Source of the DNA: JANMEX01 sp031423755
GTDB lineage: Bacteria > Pseudomonadota > Alphaproteobacteria > Rhizobiales > Rhizobiaceae
Direction of reading: 5' to 3'
NCBI GenBank assembly: GCA_031423755.1
Contig: JANPGC010000310.1
Location: 1 to 20,061, forward strand
DNA length: 20,061 nucleotides
The position numbers and the translations under genes are program-made. Every line of letters begins with the position of its first letter. Within the stretch, counting starts at the first letter, position 1. Positions 1 to 7,589 of the stretch are shown here, in pieces. The notes beneath the pieces were generated by a model. It was not told the DNA's origin. It saw only the letters and a program-made list of their open reading frames with translations, and made no database searches.

Positions 1-2
1 TT

Positions 3-890
3 CGGCACATCGAATATTGGCTGACGGCGCAGGTCGTGTTCCTTTTTCTGCGCACCATACGCCTGCTGCCGCCGCATGCTGCGATCAACTTCATGGACCG
101 CGCAGCCCGCAAGATCGGTCCGCTCACAGGTCGCCACCGCGTGGCGCTTAACAATCTGAAGCACGCATTCCCGGAAAAGACCCAAACCGAGCGTCAGACC
201 ATTGCCATCGGTATGTGGGGCAATATGGCGCGCCTTGTCGCGGAATATGTCTTCCTTGAAAAGATATTCGACTATGAGCAGAATTCGCCGAAATCCGGCC
301 TGATCGAAGTTGAAGGGGCGGAGGTATTTGAAAAGCTGCGCCATGAAAAAACGCCGCACATCTTCTTCACCGCCCACACCGGAAATTTCGAGCTGCTGCC
401 AATATGCGCGGCAACATTTGGCCTTGAAGTCACCGCGCTGTTTCGCGCGCCCAACAATCCCTACGTCGCCAAAAAGGTGCTGGAAGCCCGCCGCACTTCG
501 ATGGGCAGCCTCATTCCCTCAAAGGCCGGTGCCGTGTGGGCACTTGCTTCCGTGCTGCAAAACAACGGAAATGTCGGCATCTTGGTCGACCAGTTCTTCT
601 ACAGCGGCGCCGAAGTGAATTTCTTTGGCCGCTCCGCCTTGACCAGCCCGCTGCTGCCACGCCTTGCACGTCAGTTCGATGCCGATGTCTACCCCGCCCG
701 CTGCATCCGTCTGCCCGGCGGTCGCTACAAGCTTCAGCTTTACGACAAGATCGAATTGCCGACGACACCAAAAGGCAAAATCGACATCGATGCGTCCTGC
801 CAGCTGCTCAACGACATCGTGGAAGGCTGGGTGCGCGAATATCCCGACCAGTGGATGTGGTTCCACAAACGCTGGAAGCGGTTAGCATGA
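3..890 (+). CDS. Lipid A biosynthesis lauroyl/myristoyl acyltransferase, 5' partial
   Basis: This is a membrane-associated acyltransferase of the LpxL/HtrB family, which adds a secondary acyl chain to the lipid A precursor from acyl-ACP at the inner membrane. The frame is open to the left edge: codons from position 3 read RHIEYWLTAQVV before the GTG at 36. That GTG is therefore probably internal, and the true start lies outside the window. The family catalytic H-x4-E motif is visible as HTGNFE, with the His codon at 375-377. Further family-typical stretches include the NNLKHAFPEKT region and the C-terminal WMWFHKRWK. The gene ends with TGA at 888-890 and converges on the HxlR gene with a gap of under 60 bp. 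The family is clear; which acyl chain is transferred cannot be read from the sequence. Confidence 0.9.
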   Translation, partial: RHIEYWLTAQVVFLFLRTIRLLPPHAAINFMDRAARKIGPLTGRHRVALNNLKHAFPEKTQTERQTIAIGMWGNMARLVAEYVFLEKIFDYEQNSPKSGLIEVEGAEVFEKLRHEKTPHIFFTAHTGNFELLPICAATFGLEVTALFRAPNNPYVAKKVLEARRTSMGSLIPSKAGAVWALASVLQNNGNVGILVDQFFYSGAEVNFFGRSALTSPLLPRLARQFDADVYPARCIRLPGGRYKLQLYDKIELPTTPKGKIDIDASCQLLNDIVEGWVREYPDQWMWFHKRWKRLA

Positions 891-948
891 TGCAAAGGAG
901 CCGACTTTACGCTCGGTGACTTGCGGTGTTTCGCCAGTTCAAGACACT

Positions 949-1380
949 TTATTCGGGTTTGGATATCCGGATGGCACGCGTCCCAACTGGCGCGCCGGTC
1001 TCACGGTCGATGGTGAGAGCATCGATCTCGGTTCCATTCTCGGCGTCGAAGAACCGCGTCACCTTGCCTCCGCCACGATGCTTGCGCCCCCAAGTGCCGA
1101 TCGTAAACAGCACCGGCAAAAAGTCGCGGCCAGCCTCCGTCAAAACATACTCATCCCGTGGCGGACGCTCAGAGTAGCGCCGCTTTTCCAGCAGGCCCTC
1201 GTCGACAAGAGCAGAAAGCCGCCCCGTAAGCATTGTCGGCGCAATGCCGAGGCTTTTGCGGAATTCATCAAAGCGCGTCAGCCCCGCGTGTGCGTCGCGC
1301 ATGATCAGCATGCTCCAGGAGTCCCCCACAAGTGACAGACTGCGGGCGATCAGACATGGCTGTTCCAAAAGAATTTTCAT
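949..1380 (-). CDS. HxlR-family (DUF24) winged-helix transcriptional regulator
   Basis: This 143-residue MarR-like winged-helix regulator belongs to the HxlR family. Residues 9-70 hold the family core: Cys9, then LSLVGDSWSMLIMRDA, a recognition-helix region (APTMLTGRLSALVDEGLLEK) and a wing ending in YVLTEAGRDFLPVL. Several HxlR members (YodB, HypR, QorR) have an N-terminal cysteine that senses quinones or electrophiles. Cys9 is placed like that residue, so redox control is plausible but unproven. The gene is divergent from a quinone-oxidoreductase-like gene, and the shared gap carries a repeated 12-bp motif, which fits a local regulator-target pair. The C-terminal ~40 residues after the wing are longer than in minimal HxlR proteins and I assign no function to them. 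Confidence 0.9.
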   Translation of the reverse strand: MKILLEQPCLIARSLSLVGDSWSMLIMRDAHAGLTRFDEFRKSLGIAPTMLTGRLSALVDEGLLEKRRYSERPPRDEYVLTEAGRDFLPVLFTIGTWGRKHRGGGKVTRFFDAENGTEIDALTIDRETGAPVGTRAIRISKPE

Positions 1381-1392
1381 GCTAATATCTTT

Positions 1393-1426
1393 TTGATAGT
1401 GACTTACTACATTATTGATAGTAACT
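1393..1426. promoter_or_regulatory. Probable operator: two direct repeats between divergent genes
   Basis: TTGATAGTGACT at 1393-1404 recurs as TTGATAGTAACT at 1415-1426, 11 of 12 identical and spaced 22 bp start to start, about two helical turns. Each copy contains AGT...ACT half-sites, so each could bind a dimer. TACT at 1405-1408 and AGTA at 1420-1423 also resemble the TACT/AGTA half-sites described for YodB-like regulators. The position in the short divergent gap suggests binding by the adjacent HxlR protein. This is inferred from position and symmetry only. Confidence 0.55.
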
Positions 1427-1468
1427 GATTGCCCAACAGTTATCCATTACAAAATGAGAGCCGTTTTG

Positions 1469-2470
1469 ATGAAATCCTTCCTGATTGATCACTACAAAAA
1501 AGGTACCCCTTTGCGGCTCGTGGAAAGCGCTGAACCGGAGATGCGTGACAATGACGTCATGGTCGAGATTCACGCAACCAGCGTGAACTTGCTGGACAGC
1601 AAGATCAGGGATGGTGAGTTCAAGCTGATCTTGCCTTACAAAATGCCCCTGACCCTCGGCAACGATGCAGCGGGTGTCGTTGTTCGCGTTGGGGCCCGTG
1701 TTAAGCGGTTCAAGCCCGGCGACGAAGTGTACGCGCGTCCGGCAAAAGATCGTATTGGAACCTTTGCGCAATACATAGCCATGGATGAGAGCAACGTTGC
1801 TCTGAAACCGAAGAATCTGACCATGCAGGAAGCCGCGTCCATTCCGCTTGTCGCGCTGACAGCATGGCAGGCGCTTGTAGAAATTGCCAAGGTGAAGCCC
1901 GGCCAGAAGGTCTTCATCCAGGCGGGCTCCGGCGGGGTCGGGACAATCGCCATCCAGCTCGCCAAACATCTTGGGGCCACAGTTGCGACGACGACGAGCG
2001 CCAAAAACACCGAATTGGTGAAGAGTCTCGGAGCGGACGTGGTCATCGATTATAACGCGGAGGACTTCGAAAAGGTGCTGTCCGGCTATGACCTTGTCTT
2101 GAACAGTCAGGACGCAAAAACCCTCGACAAATCCCTTCGTGTGCTGAAGCCGGGCGGAAAACTGATCTCGATTTCCGGTCCACCCGATCCGGACTTTGCC
2201 AAGCAGATCGGCCTCGGCTGGCCGCTACAACAGGTCATGCGCCTGCTCAGCTTTGGTGTCAGGAGAAAATCGAAATCGCTTGGCATCGACTATTCATTTC
2301 TGTTCATGAGAGCCGATGGCGGCCAGCTTGCAAAAATCGCCGCACTGATTGAGGCTGGCGCCATACGACCTGTCGTGGACCGGGTCTTCCCTTTCGACCA
2401 GACCAACGAAGCGCTGAAATACGTCGAGACGGGCCGCGCCAAGGGCAAGGTTGTCGTTGCGGTTCGGTGA
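1469..2470 (+). CDS. NADP-dependent quinone oxidoreductase-like protein (zinc-independent MDR)
   Basis: This is a medium-chain dehydrogenase/reductase of the quinone oxidoreductase type, about 333 residues from the ATG at 1469. It has the N-terminal GroES-like fold (VEIHATSVNLLDSKIRDGEF, then LGNDAAGVVVRVG). The Rossmann signature AGSGGVGTIAIQLAKHLG lies near residues 152-169, followed by LGADVVIDY, typical of NADPH-binding members. The structural and catalytic zinc cysteines of alcohol dehydrogenases are absent. The frame is open upstream to an ATG at 1415 inside the repeated operator motif, so that start is unlikely. ATG 1454 is possible, but 1469 aligns best with the family start (MKSFLIDHYKKG) and has GAGAG upstream. 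The substrate is unknown; divergent pairing with a HxlR regulator suggests quinone or electrophile detoxification. Confidence 0.88.
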   Translation: MKSFLIDHYKKGTPLRLVESAEPEMRDNDVMVEIHATSVNLLDSKIRDGEFKLILPYKMPLTLGNDAAGVVVRVGARVKRFKPGDEVYARPAKDRIGTFAQYIAMDESNVALKPKNLTMQEAASIPLVALTAWQALVEIAKVKPGQKVFIQAGSGGVGTIAIQLAKHLGATVATTTSAKNTELVKSLGADVVIDYNAEDFEKVLSGYDLVLNSQDAKTLDKSLRVLKPGGKLISISGPPDPDFAKQIGLGWPLQQVMRLLSFGVRRKSKSLGIDYSFLFMRADGGQLAKIAALIEAGAIRPVVDRVFPFDQTNEALKYVETGRAKGKVVVAVR

Positions 2471-2543
2471 TGCCCGGCTTGGAGCGATATCATCGCTGCT
2501 GCCGTGCGCATCCGTCTGATATATGCGGGTCTCAGGCCGAGGC

Positions 2544-2972
2544 TCAGCGCGTGATGACAATCTTCACATTCTTGCGCCCGGCTTCCTGCACCATGGAATA
2601 AAACGCCGCCGCGTTGCCAGTCTGTAGCCGCACGCATCCGTGCGAGGCAGGCGTGCCCAGGCGCTTGACATAGTTGGTGCCATGAATGGCGTAGCCGCCG
2701 TGAAAAAACACCGAATAAGGCATCGGCGAATTGTCATATTTGCGAGAATACCACATGCGCGCCATCCGCTGCGGCCGGTACTGGCCGGTCGGCGTATAAT
2801 AACCGTTCCGCGCCGTCGAAACCTTCCAGCGATGCATCACGAAACCATACTGTGACACCGTCATTGTCTGGCTCGATATATCAATATGCGCGACAATCCC
2901 CGCCGCAAAACTGTTGACCGCCGATAGTCCAAGCAAGAAAAACGCTGCAATTGTTGCCTTGAGCATTTTCAT
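2544..2972 (-). CDS. Secreted L,D-transpeptidase (YkuD domain)
   Basis: This 142-residue protein has a Sec-type signal peptide (residues 1-24: MKMLK, a hydrophobic stretch AAFFLLGLSA, then SFAA) followed by a YkuD domain. The catalytic motif is visible as HGT at 97-99 and SHGCVR at 110-115, with Cys113 the expected nucleophile. Such enzymes form 3-3 cross-links in peptidoglycan or attach proteins to it in the periplasm. The protein is a minimal version, essentially one catalytic domain with no LysM or PG-binding domain. A putative ribosome-binding GGAG lies about 9 bp before the ATG. A symmetric operator-like palindrome sits 54-71 bp upstream of the start. Confidence 0.9.
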   Translation of the reverse strand: MKMLKATIAAFFLLGLSAVNSFAAGIVAHIDISSQTMTVSQYGFVMHRWKVSTARNGYYTPTGQYRPQRMARMWYSRKYDNSPMPYSVFFHGGYAIHGTNYVKRLGTPASHGCVRLQTGNAAAFYSMVQEAGRKNVKIVITR

Positions 2973-3025
2973 TTGAAGTTACTCCGTACCCGCTCCTGTA
3001 ACACCCCGCGCAAAACATGCCACCA

Positions 3026-3043
3026 TTTGACCGTCCGGTCAAA
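3026..3043. promoter_or_regulatory. Operator-like perfect palindrome upstream of the L,D-transpeptidase
   Basis: TTTGACCGTCCGGTCAAA is a perfect inverted repeat of 8 bp around a 2-bp centre. Its form (GACC-N4-GGTC) is like operators of TetR-family regulators such as NemR and RutR. On the minus strand its TTGACC half could double as a -35 element for the transpeptidase, with a poor -10 about 17 bp on, so binding would block RNA polymerase. The 2-bp loop and lack of a T-run argue against a terminator for the upstream cob genes. No TetR gene is in the window. Confidence 0.5.
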
Positions 3044-3083
3044 ATCTCTTGCGCGACAAGATTAACGACTGTGCCGAAACGGC

Positions 3084-4046
3084 TCAGACCAGTGCAAGCA
3101 AGCCGATGAGACCGGCAAAAACCGTAAACATTGCGGCCACAATCCGGATTGATGCGTCAATGTCGGTCACGCCCGCATCGCGCCGCCCGCTGCCGTTCAG
3201 CATCGGTTCATTGGCAATGTCCCCGTTGTAGATGCGCGGTCCGGCCAGCGCCAATCCGGTCAGCCCGGCCATCGCCGATTCCGGCCAGCCAGCATTGGGT
3301 GAGCGGTGCAGCCGCGCGTCGCGCATCATTCCACCGAAGGCCTGCCGCGCCCGTTCGCCGCCAACAACCAGTGCACCCGCTGCAATGAGCAGCAAGCCCG
3401 TCAGTCGCGCCGGAATCCAGTTGGCCACGTCGTCGAGCTTCGCCGATGCCCGCCCGAAATCGCGGTATTTCTCATTCATGTGCCCGATCATCGAATCCGC
3501 CGTATTCAGCATCTTGTAGGCAAACAGACCCGGCAAACCCGCTACGACAAACCAGAAGGCGGGTGCAATCACCCCGTCCGAGCTGTTTTCGGCCAAACTT
3601 TCAATCGCTGCCCGGCAAACGCCGCTCTCGTCAAGGCTGTTCGGATCACGCCCGACAATCATCGACACCGCCCGCCGCCCGCCCTCAAGCCCGCCGGAAG
3701 TCAACCCTTCGGAGACCGTCGCGACATGGTCGATCAAACTCTTCTGCGCCAGAAAGACGCTGGCGATCACCGCTTGAAGGAGAAACCCGAACGGCCCGAA
3801 CAGACTGCAAACCCAGACAACTGCCAGTCCCGCAAATGCCGCCAGCACCAGCAAACCGGCAATCGCCACAAACCCGTCACGCCGTTTTTCGTACAGCGAG
3901 TTGTCGGTTTTGTTGAGCCAACCATCAGCCAGCGAAACCGCTCCACCAAACAAAACGACTGGATGCCTGACCCGTTTCCAAAGCCAGTCTGGATCACCCA
4001 GAACCCGATCGATCAGCAGCGCCAGAAATAGTGTCAGCAGATGCAA
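3084..4046 (-). CDS. cobD: Adenosylcobinamide-phosphate synthase (CbiB/CobD)
   Basis: This integral membrane enzyme joins adenosylcobyric acid to (R)-1-amino-2-propanol or its phosphate, forming (adenosyl)cobinamide (phosphate) late in cobalamin synthesis. The 320 residues show the family N terminus: LLIDRVLGDPDWLWKRVRHP, with DRxxGDP and RHPV. Hydrophobic segments follow around residues 55-100, then SLAENSSDGVIAPAFW and a C-terminal membrane segment. In alphaproteobacteria the CbiB protein is named CobD, not to be confused with Salmonella CobD. The start is TTG at 4046-4044: no ATG exists in frame upstream before the stop overlapping cobC's end, and TTGCATCTGCTG begins the expected N terminus. 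The stop of cobC lies only 30 bp upstream, so the two are very probably cotranscribed. Confidence 0.93.
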   Translation of the reverse strand: MHLLTLFLALLIDRVLGDPDWLWKRVRHPVVLFGGAVSLADGWLNKTDNSLYEKRRDGFVAIAGLLVLAAFAGLAVVWVCSLFGPFGFLLQAVIASVFLAQKSLIDHVATVSEGLTSGGLEGGRRAVSMIVGRDPNSLDESGVCRAAIESLAENSSDGVIAPAFWFVVAGLPGLFAYKMLNTADSMIGHMNEKYRDFGRASAKLDDVANWIPARLTGLLLIAAGALVVGGERARQAFGGMMRDARLHRSPNAGWPESAMAGLTGLALAGPRIYNGDIANEPMLNGSGRRDAGVTDIDASIRIVAAMFTVFAGLIGLLALV

Positions 4047-4076
4047 TGACTTACTTTCGTTTTCAGAGTCAATTTA

Positions 4077-5078
4077 TCAAAGAGCGCCCACAATCTCCGA
4101 CAATGCCGCATTCAGCCGCGCCAACCCGTCCTTGTCCCTTGGCAAGCCAAAGCGCAGCCAGTCTGCCGTATGATCAAACTTGCGCACCAAAATATGCCTT
4201 GCTGCAAGTTCGCGCCATATGTGCGCCGCCTGAAAGTGCCGCGCCAGCACAAACAGGTCTGTGCCGCCAAGCACCTGCAAACCGGCGGATTTGACAACGC
4301 TTTGCAGCATTTCGGCATCCATGGCGAGCCGAAGCCGCAATTGTGCAACAAATGACTTGTCGCCAAAAGCCTGTGATGCAATCGCCAGCGCCGGGCCGGA
4401 AACAGCCCAAGGCCCCAGCATTGACGAAAGCATGCCCGTCAGTTCAGACGTCCCCGCCGCAAACCCCAGCCTCAAGCCCGCCAACCCGAAAAACTTGCCG
4501 AAAGATTTGAGCACCAGCAGCCCATCCATGCCAGCATGCGCCGCGACGCTGTCTTTGGGATTGGCATCCGCAAATGCCTCGTCCACCACCAGCAGTCCGC
4601 CGCGCTCCGCCAGCCGGTCCGCAGCAAACAAAATCGCATCGGCGGGGATACTTTTCCCATCGGGATTGTTCGGGTTGACCACGACAGCGATCATGTCCTC
4701 GTCATCAAGGCTCGACAGCGAGCGCTCGTAGCGCACGTCCCGCCCGGCAAGGCCAAGCGACTGTGCATGCTCCTCATAAGTTGGCCCGATCACCATCGCG
4801 TTTCCGGGTGGCGCCAGATGCGGATAAAGCTGGATCAGCGCCTGCGTCCCCGGTGCGGCGACAATGCCTGCACCCTCGGCAAAGCCATAATAGCCCCTTG
4901 CCGCAGCAATCGCGTCCACCTCCAGCTGCGCATCAGGAAGCCGCGTCCACACGTCCAGCGGAAGCTCGGGCAGCGGATAGGGATTGGGGTTGATCCCCGT
5001 CGAAAGATCCAACCAGTCCGCCCGAGCGCCGCCAAATTCAGCAATTGCCCGATCCAAAGCGCCGCCATGCTCGATCAT
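4077..5078 (-). CDS. cobC: L-threonine-O-3-phosphate decarboxylase (CobC)
   Basis: This PLP-dependent class I/II aminotransferase-fold enzyme makes (R)-1-amino-2-propanol O-phosphate from threonine phosphate, supplying the arm attached by the neighbouring CobD. It has 333 residues. Family marks in order are LDLSTGINPNPYPLP near residue 24, GTQALIQL near 77, NPNNPDG at 135-141, DEAF at 166-169 and SFGKFFGLAGLRLG at 192-205, where Lys195 is the expected Schiff-base lysine. The ATG at 5078-5076 overlaps the TGA of cobB by 4 bp (ATGA), a sign of translational coupling. A histidinol-phosphate aminotransferase would look similar, but the cob context and N terminus (MIEHGGALDRA) support CobC. Confidence 0.92.
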   Translation of the reverse strand: MIEHGGALDRAIAEFGGARADWLDLSTGINPNPYPLPELPLDVWTRLPDAQLEVDAIAAARGYYGFAEGAGIVAAPGTQALIQLYPHLAPPGNAMVIGPTYEEHAQSLGLAGRDVRYERSLSSLDDEDMIAVVVNPNNPDGKSIPADAILFAADRLAERGGLLVVDEAFADANPKDSVAAHAGMDGLLVLKSFGKFFGLAGLRLGFAAGTSELTGMLSSMLGPWAVSGPALAIASQAFGDKSFVAQLRLRLAMDAEMLQSVVKSAGLQVLGGTDLFVLARHFQAAHIWRELAARHILVRKFDHTADWLRFGLPRDKDGLARLNAALSEIVGAL

Positions 5079-6364
5079 TCGTCACCTTCCGAATCAACCA
5101 GATGCATATAGGAGCCAGCGACCATGCCAATTTGCAACCCATGCGCGTTCAAATCAGCACCAGTTGCGTCAACAGCATCAAACAAGGGCGTTCCCGCGCC
5201 CTGACGCACCAGCGTCGAATAGTGAAACTCATGCGCCCGGTAGCGGCCCGGCAGCATCGTCCCGGCCCGCCCCTTCAGCCTGCGATAACCCAGATGCCGC
5301 GTCCGCGTCGCAAAGCTCGTCTCAACCGGCAACAGCCCAAGCATTGCATGTGCCTTGCCATCCGCATCGGCCAGACTCTCACCCAAAACCATGTAGCCGC
5401 CGCACTCGCCATAAATCGTCGCGCCGCGATCCCGCGCCGCAATCATTCCGGCCTTGAACAAATCCTTTGAGGCAAGCGCGCCTGCATGCAGTTCCGGATA
5501 CCCGCCCGGCAGATAGACAAAATCCGAATCTGCGGGCGGCGCTTCGTCATTCAGCGGGGAGAAAAAAGTGACCTCAGCCCCGGCCTCGCGCCACCCCTCC
5601 AAGATATGCGAATAGCAAAAGGCAAACGCCCGGTCCCGCGCCACAGCAACGCGCTGACCCAGTGGCGGCAGCGTTGAAACTGCCCCAACCGCCACGCTGG
5701 GTTTCCCGCCAGGCCCCGCCAGCAATTTCAAATCAACGCGGTCCCGCACCACAGTCGCAGCTGTCGACACAAATGCCTCCAGCGCCGCATGCTCACCCGC
5801 CTGCACCAGTCCCAAATGCCGCTCCGGCAGCTTCAGCACGTCTAGCGCGGGCACCACACCCGCAACCGGAATGCCAATCGGCATCAACGCCTCGCGCAGC
5901 AGCCGCTCGTGCCTCTCCGTCGAAATCCGGTTCAGTATCAGCGCCTCAAGCCGCAGGTCGGGCCGATGGTCGCGAAACCCCCGCAACAGCGCCGCCACAG
6001 AATGCGACTGCCGCGAACAGTCCACCACCAGCACCACCGGCAAGGCCAGCAGCACCGCCAAATCCGCACAAGACCCGGACCCGTCCGCCGCCCCGTCAAA
6101 AAGCCCCATCATGCCTTCGACAATCGTCAGTCCATCGCCGCCAGCAAGAGAAAGGATCAGTTCAGGACGCATGGCCCAAGGATCGAGATTGAAACAATCC
6201 GCCCGCGCCGCATGCGCATGGAACGCCGGGTCAATATAATCCGGCCCGGCCTTGAACGGCGCAACCGCCTCGCCCGCATCGGCAAGCGCCCGCATCAGCC
6301 CCAACGTCAGCACCGTCTTGCCGGAACCGGAATGCGGCGCGGCAACGAGAAATCCGCGCCTCAT
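5075..6364 (-). CDS. cobB: Cobyrinate/hydrogenobyrinate a,c-diamide synthase (CobB/CbiA)
   Basis: This cytoplasmic ATP- and glutamine-dependent amidotransferase converts carboxylates a and c of (hydrogeno)byrinic acid to amides. From ATG 6364 it is 429 residues. An N-terminal P-loop-type motif APHSGSGKT lies at 9-17, and the dethiobiotin-synthetase-like domain continues through FKAGPDYIDPAFH. The C-terminal class I glutamine amidotransferase domain holds YLPGGYPELH and GECGGYMVLGE with Cys321 as nucleophile, plus EFHYS with His381. The frame is open for 24 more codons upstream, but those lie inside cobA. The ATG at 6364-6362 overlaps the cobA TGA (ATGA) and gives the standard N terminus MRRGFLVAAPH. 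Sequence inspection alone cannot tell a cobalt-free (CobB) from a cobalt-containing (CbiA) substrate. Confidence 0.93.
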   Translation of the reverse strand: MRRGFLVAAPHSGSGKTVLTLGLMRALADAGEAVAPFKAGPDYIDPAFHAHAARADCFNLDPWAMRPELILSLAGGDGLTIVEGMMGLFDGAADGSGSCADLAVLLALPVVLVVDCSRQSHSVAALLRGFRDHRPDLRLEALILNRISTERHERLLREALMPIGIPVAGVVPALDVLKLPERHLGLVQAGEHAALEAFVSTAATVVRDRVDLKLLAGPGGKPSVAVGAVSTLPPLGQRVAVARDRAFAFCYSHILEGWREAGAEVTFFSPLNDEAPPADSDFVYLPGGYPELHAGALASKDLFKAGMIAARDRGATIYGECGGYMVLGESLADADGKAHAMLGLLPVETSFATRTRHLGYRRLKGRAGTMLPGRYRAHEFHYSTLVRQGAGTPLFDAVDATGADLNAHGLQIGMVAGSYMHLVDSEGDE

Positions 6365-7200
6365 CCGGCATCCCGTTCGGTTTTCAGCGCCAGCGGATCG
6401 CCATCCAGCACGAGCCCGGCCAGCGCCCCAAGCCAATCCAGCCCGGACCGCAGCCGCACGACTTCACCGACAACCACAATCGCAGGCGGCTCAATCCCCG
6501 CCTCTTCCGCGTCCTGCGCCGCCTTGCCAATTGTCGTTTCCAGCACCGTCTGGTCCTTGGTCGCCGCATTGCAGACAAATGCGAGCGGCTCGTCCGCGCG
6601 CCGCCCCGCCGCGATCAGGCTGACTGCAATCCCGCTGATATGCTTTATCGCCATATACATCACGATCACCGGCGACCCCTTGGCCACGGCCTCCCAGTCA
6701 ATCGCATCGGGCACCAGCCCGTTCTGGTCATGCCCGGTCAGAAACGTCACCACCTGATTGGTGTCCCGGTGCGTCACCGGAATGCCCGCATAGGCCAGCC
6801 CGCCGATACCTGCGGTGATGCCCGGCACAATGCGGAACGCAATCCCGTGCGCCGCCAACGTCAGCGCTTCTTCGCCGCCGCGCCCGAACACAAACGGATC
6901 GCCGCCCTTCAGACGCAGCACCCGCTTGCCCTCGCGCGCCAGTTCCACCAGACGCAGCGAAATATCCCGCTGCTTCGGCGAAGGCTTGCCACCGCGTTTG
7001 CCTGCATATTCAAGCACAGCATGTCCGCCCGCCAGCGCCAGCACGCCTTCGTCCACCAGCGCGTCATAGACAATCACATCAGCGCACCCAAGCGCATGCG
7101 CCGCCAAAAGCGTGAGGAGCCCCGGATCGCCAGGACCAGCGCCCGCAAGCCAGACAGTGCCGGGCAGGAACTCGGGCATGGTGGGTGTAATTGCCGTCAT
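6361..7200 (-). CDS. cobA: Uroporphyrinogen-III C-methyltransferase (SUMT)
   Basis: This SAM-dependent enzyme methylates uroporphyrinogen III at C2 and C7 to give precorrin-2, the entry point to the corrin branch and siroheme. It shows the tetrapyrrole methyltransferase pattern: VWLAGAGPGDPGLLTL at 16-31, YAGKRGG, LKGGDPFVFGRGGEEA, and VPGITAGIGGLAYAGIPVTHR. No CysG-type oxidase/ferrochelatase domain is fused. ATG 7200 is chosen because a GAAGGGG motif sits about 11 bp upstream. ATG 7209 is almost on top of that motif, and the longer frame to 7245 adds an unrelated Cys-rich stretch. The length is then 279 residues, normal for stand-alone SUMT. It is the first gene of the minus-strand cobA-cobB-cobC-cobD unit. 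Confidence 0.94.
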   Translation of the reverse strand: MTAITPTMPEFLPGTVWLAGAGPGDPGLLTLLAAHALGCADVIVYDALVDEGVLALAGGHAVLEYAGKRGGKPSPKQRDISLRLVELAREGKRVLRLKGGDPFVFGRGGEEALTLAAHGIAFRIVPGITAGIGGLAYAGIPVTHRDTNQVVTFLTGHDQNGLVPDAIDWEAVAKGSPVIVMYMAIKHISGIAVSLIAAGRRADEPLAFVCNAATKDQTVLETTIGKAAQDAEEAGIEPPAIVVVGEVVRLRSGLDWLGALAGLVLDGDPLALKTERDAG

Positions 7201-7589
7201 GAAGCGCATTTCCCCTTCTTCGCAATTGCAGCATGACAATAACACCCGGCATTATCAGAAAGAATTTCCGTGCGGCCCGTCTTTCCGGGGCCGCGAAGCG
7301 GAACCCGGAATCCAGAGCGCCGAAGTTGGCTGTGAGGCGTGCAGTTGCGCAGCGTGACCGATGCCATATTGATTTCGTTAACAAATGTCAGGCCTTGGCG
7401 CTCTGGATTCCGGGTTCGGCTGCGCCGCCCCGGAATGACGCCCTGCGCTGAGTATTTATCAAACATAACCACCTGCGGTGTCCCTCACGCTTGCAGGACA
7501 AAATGGTCCGCAGGACCGGATAAGTGAGATCGCCAAAGGTTCATGTTACCCACTGTATTTCTCAATCGTTCCCTGCCTATAACCCGTTC
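7201..7589. other. Divergent intergenic region between cobA and cbiD
   Basis: This stretch of almost 390 bp contains no convincing gene. It holds a palindromic element at 7278-7440 and then about 150 bp of less GC-rich sequence before cbiD that must contain the cbiD promoter. I found no credible cobalamin riboswitch or clear -35/-10 pair. A short hairpin (GGTCC-GCA-GGACC, 7505-7517) is the only other visible structure. Confidence 0.6.
7278..7440. repeat. Palindromic intergenic element, copy 1
   Basis: Two 44-bp arms (7278-7321 and 7397-7440) are inverted repeats with 4 mismatches, joined by a 75-bp unrelated centre. The inner ends read CCGGAATCCAGAGCGCC and GGCGCTCTGGATTCCGG. Each arm can also fold on itself (TTCCGG...CCGGAA). 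The left arm is nearly identical to that of the element at 8772-8941, differing at one base. The form matches intergenic palindromic repeats known from rhizobia and Brucella relatives (RIME/Bru-RS type); the exact family name is not assigned. Confidence 0.85.

Noticed and set aside
2483..2497. Possible terminator AGCGAT-ATC-ATCGCT between convergent genes
   Set aside because: The stem is only 6 bp with a 3-bp loop, and there is no T-run on either strand.
3306..4031. Long open frame on the plus strand opposite cobD
   Set aside because: It lies wholly antisense to a clear CobD. Its translation is rich in Arg, Pro and Gln without recognisable motifs, as expected of a GC-rich shadow frame.
5909..6757. 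282-codon plus-strand frame opposite cobB and cobA
   Set aside because: It covers the ends of two real genes on the other strand and shows low-complexity Arg/Pro/His composition with no domain.
7505..7517. Hairpin GGTCC-GCA-GGACC upstream of cbiD
   Set aside because: Too short to call as a terminator or operator without other support.
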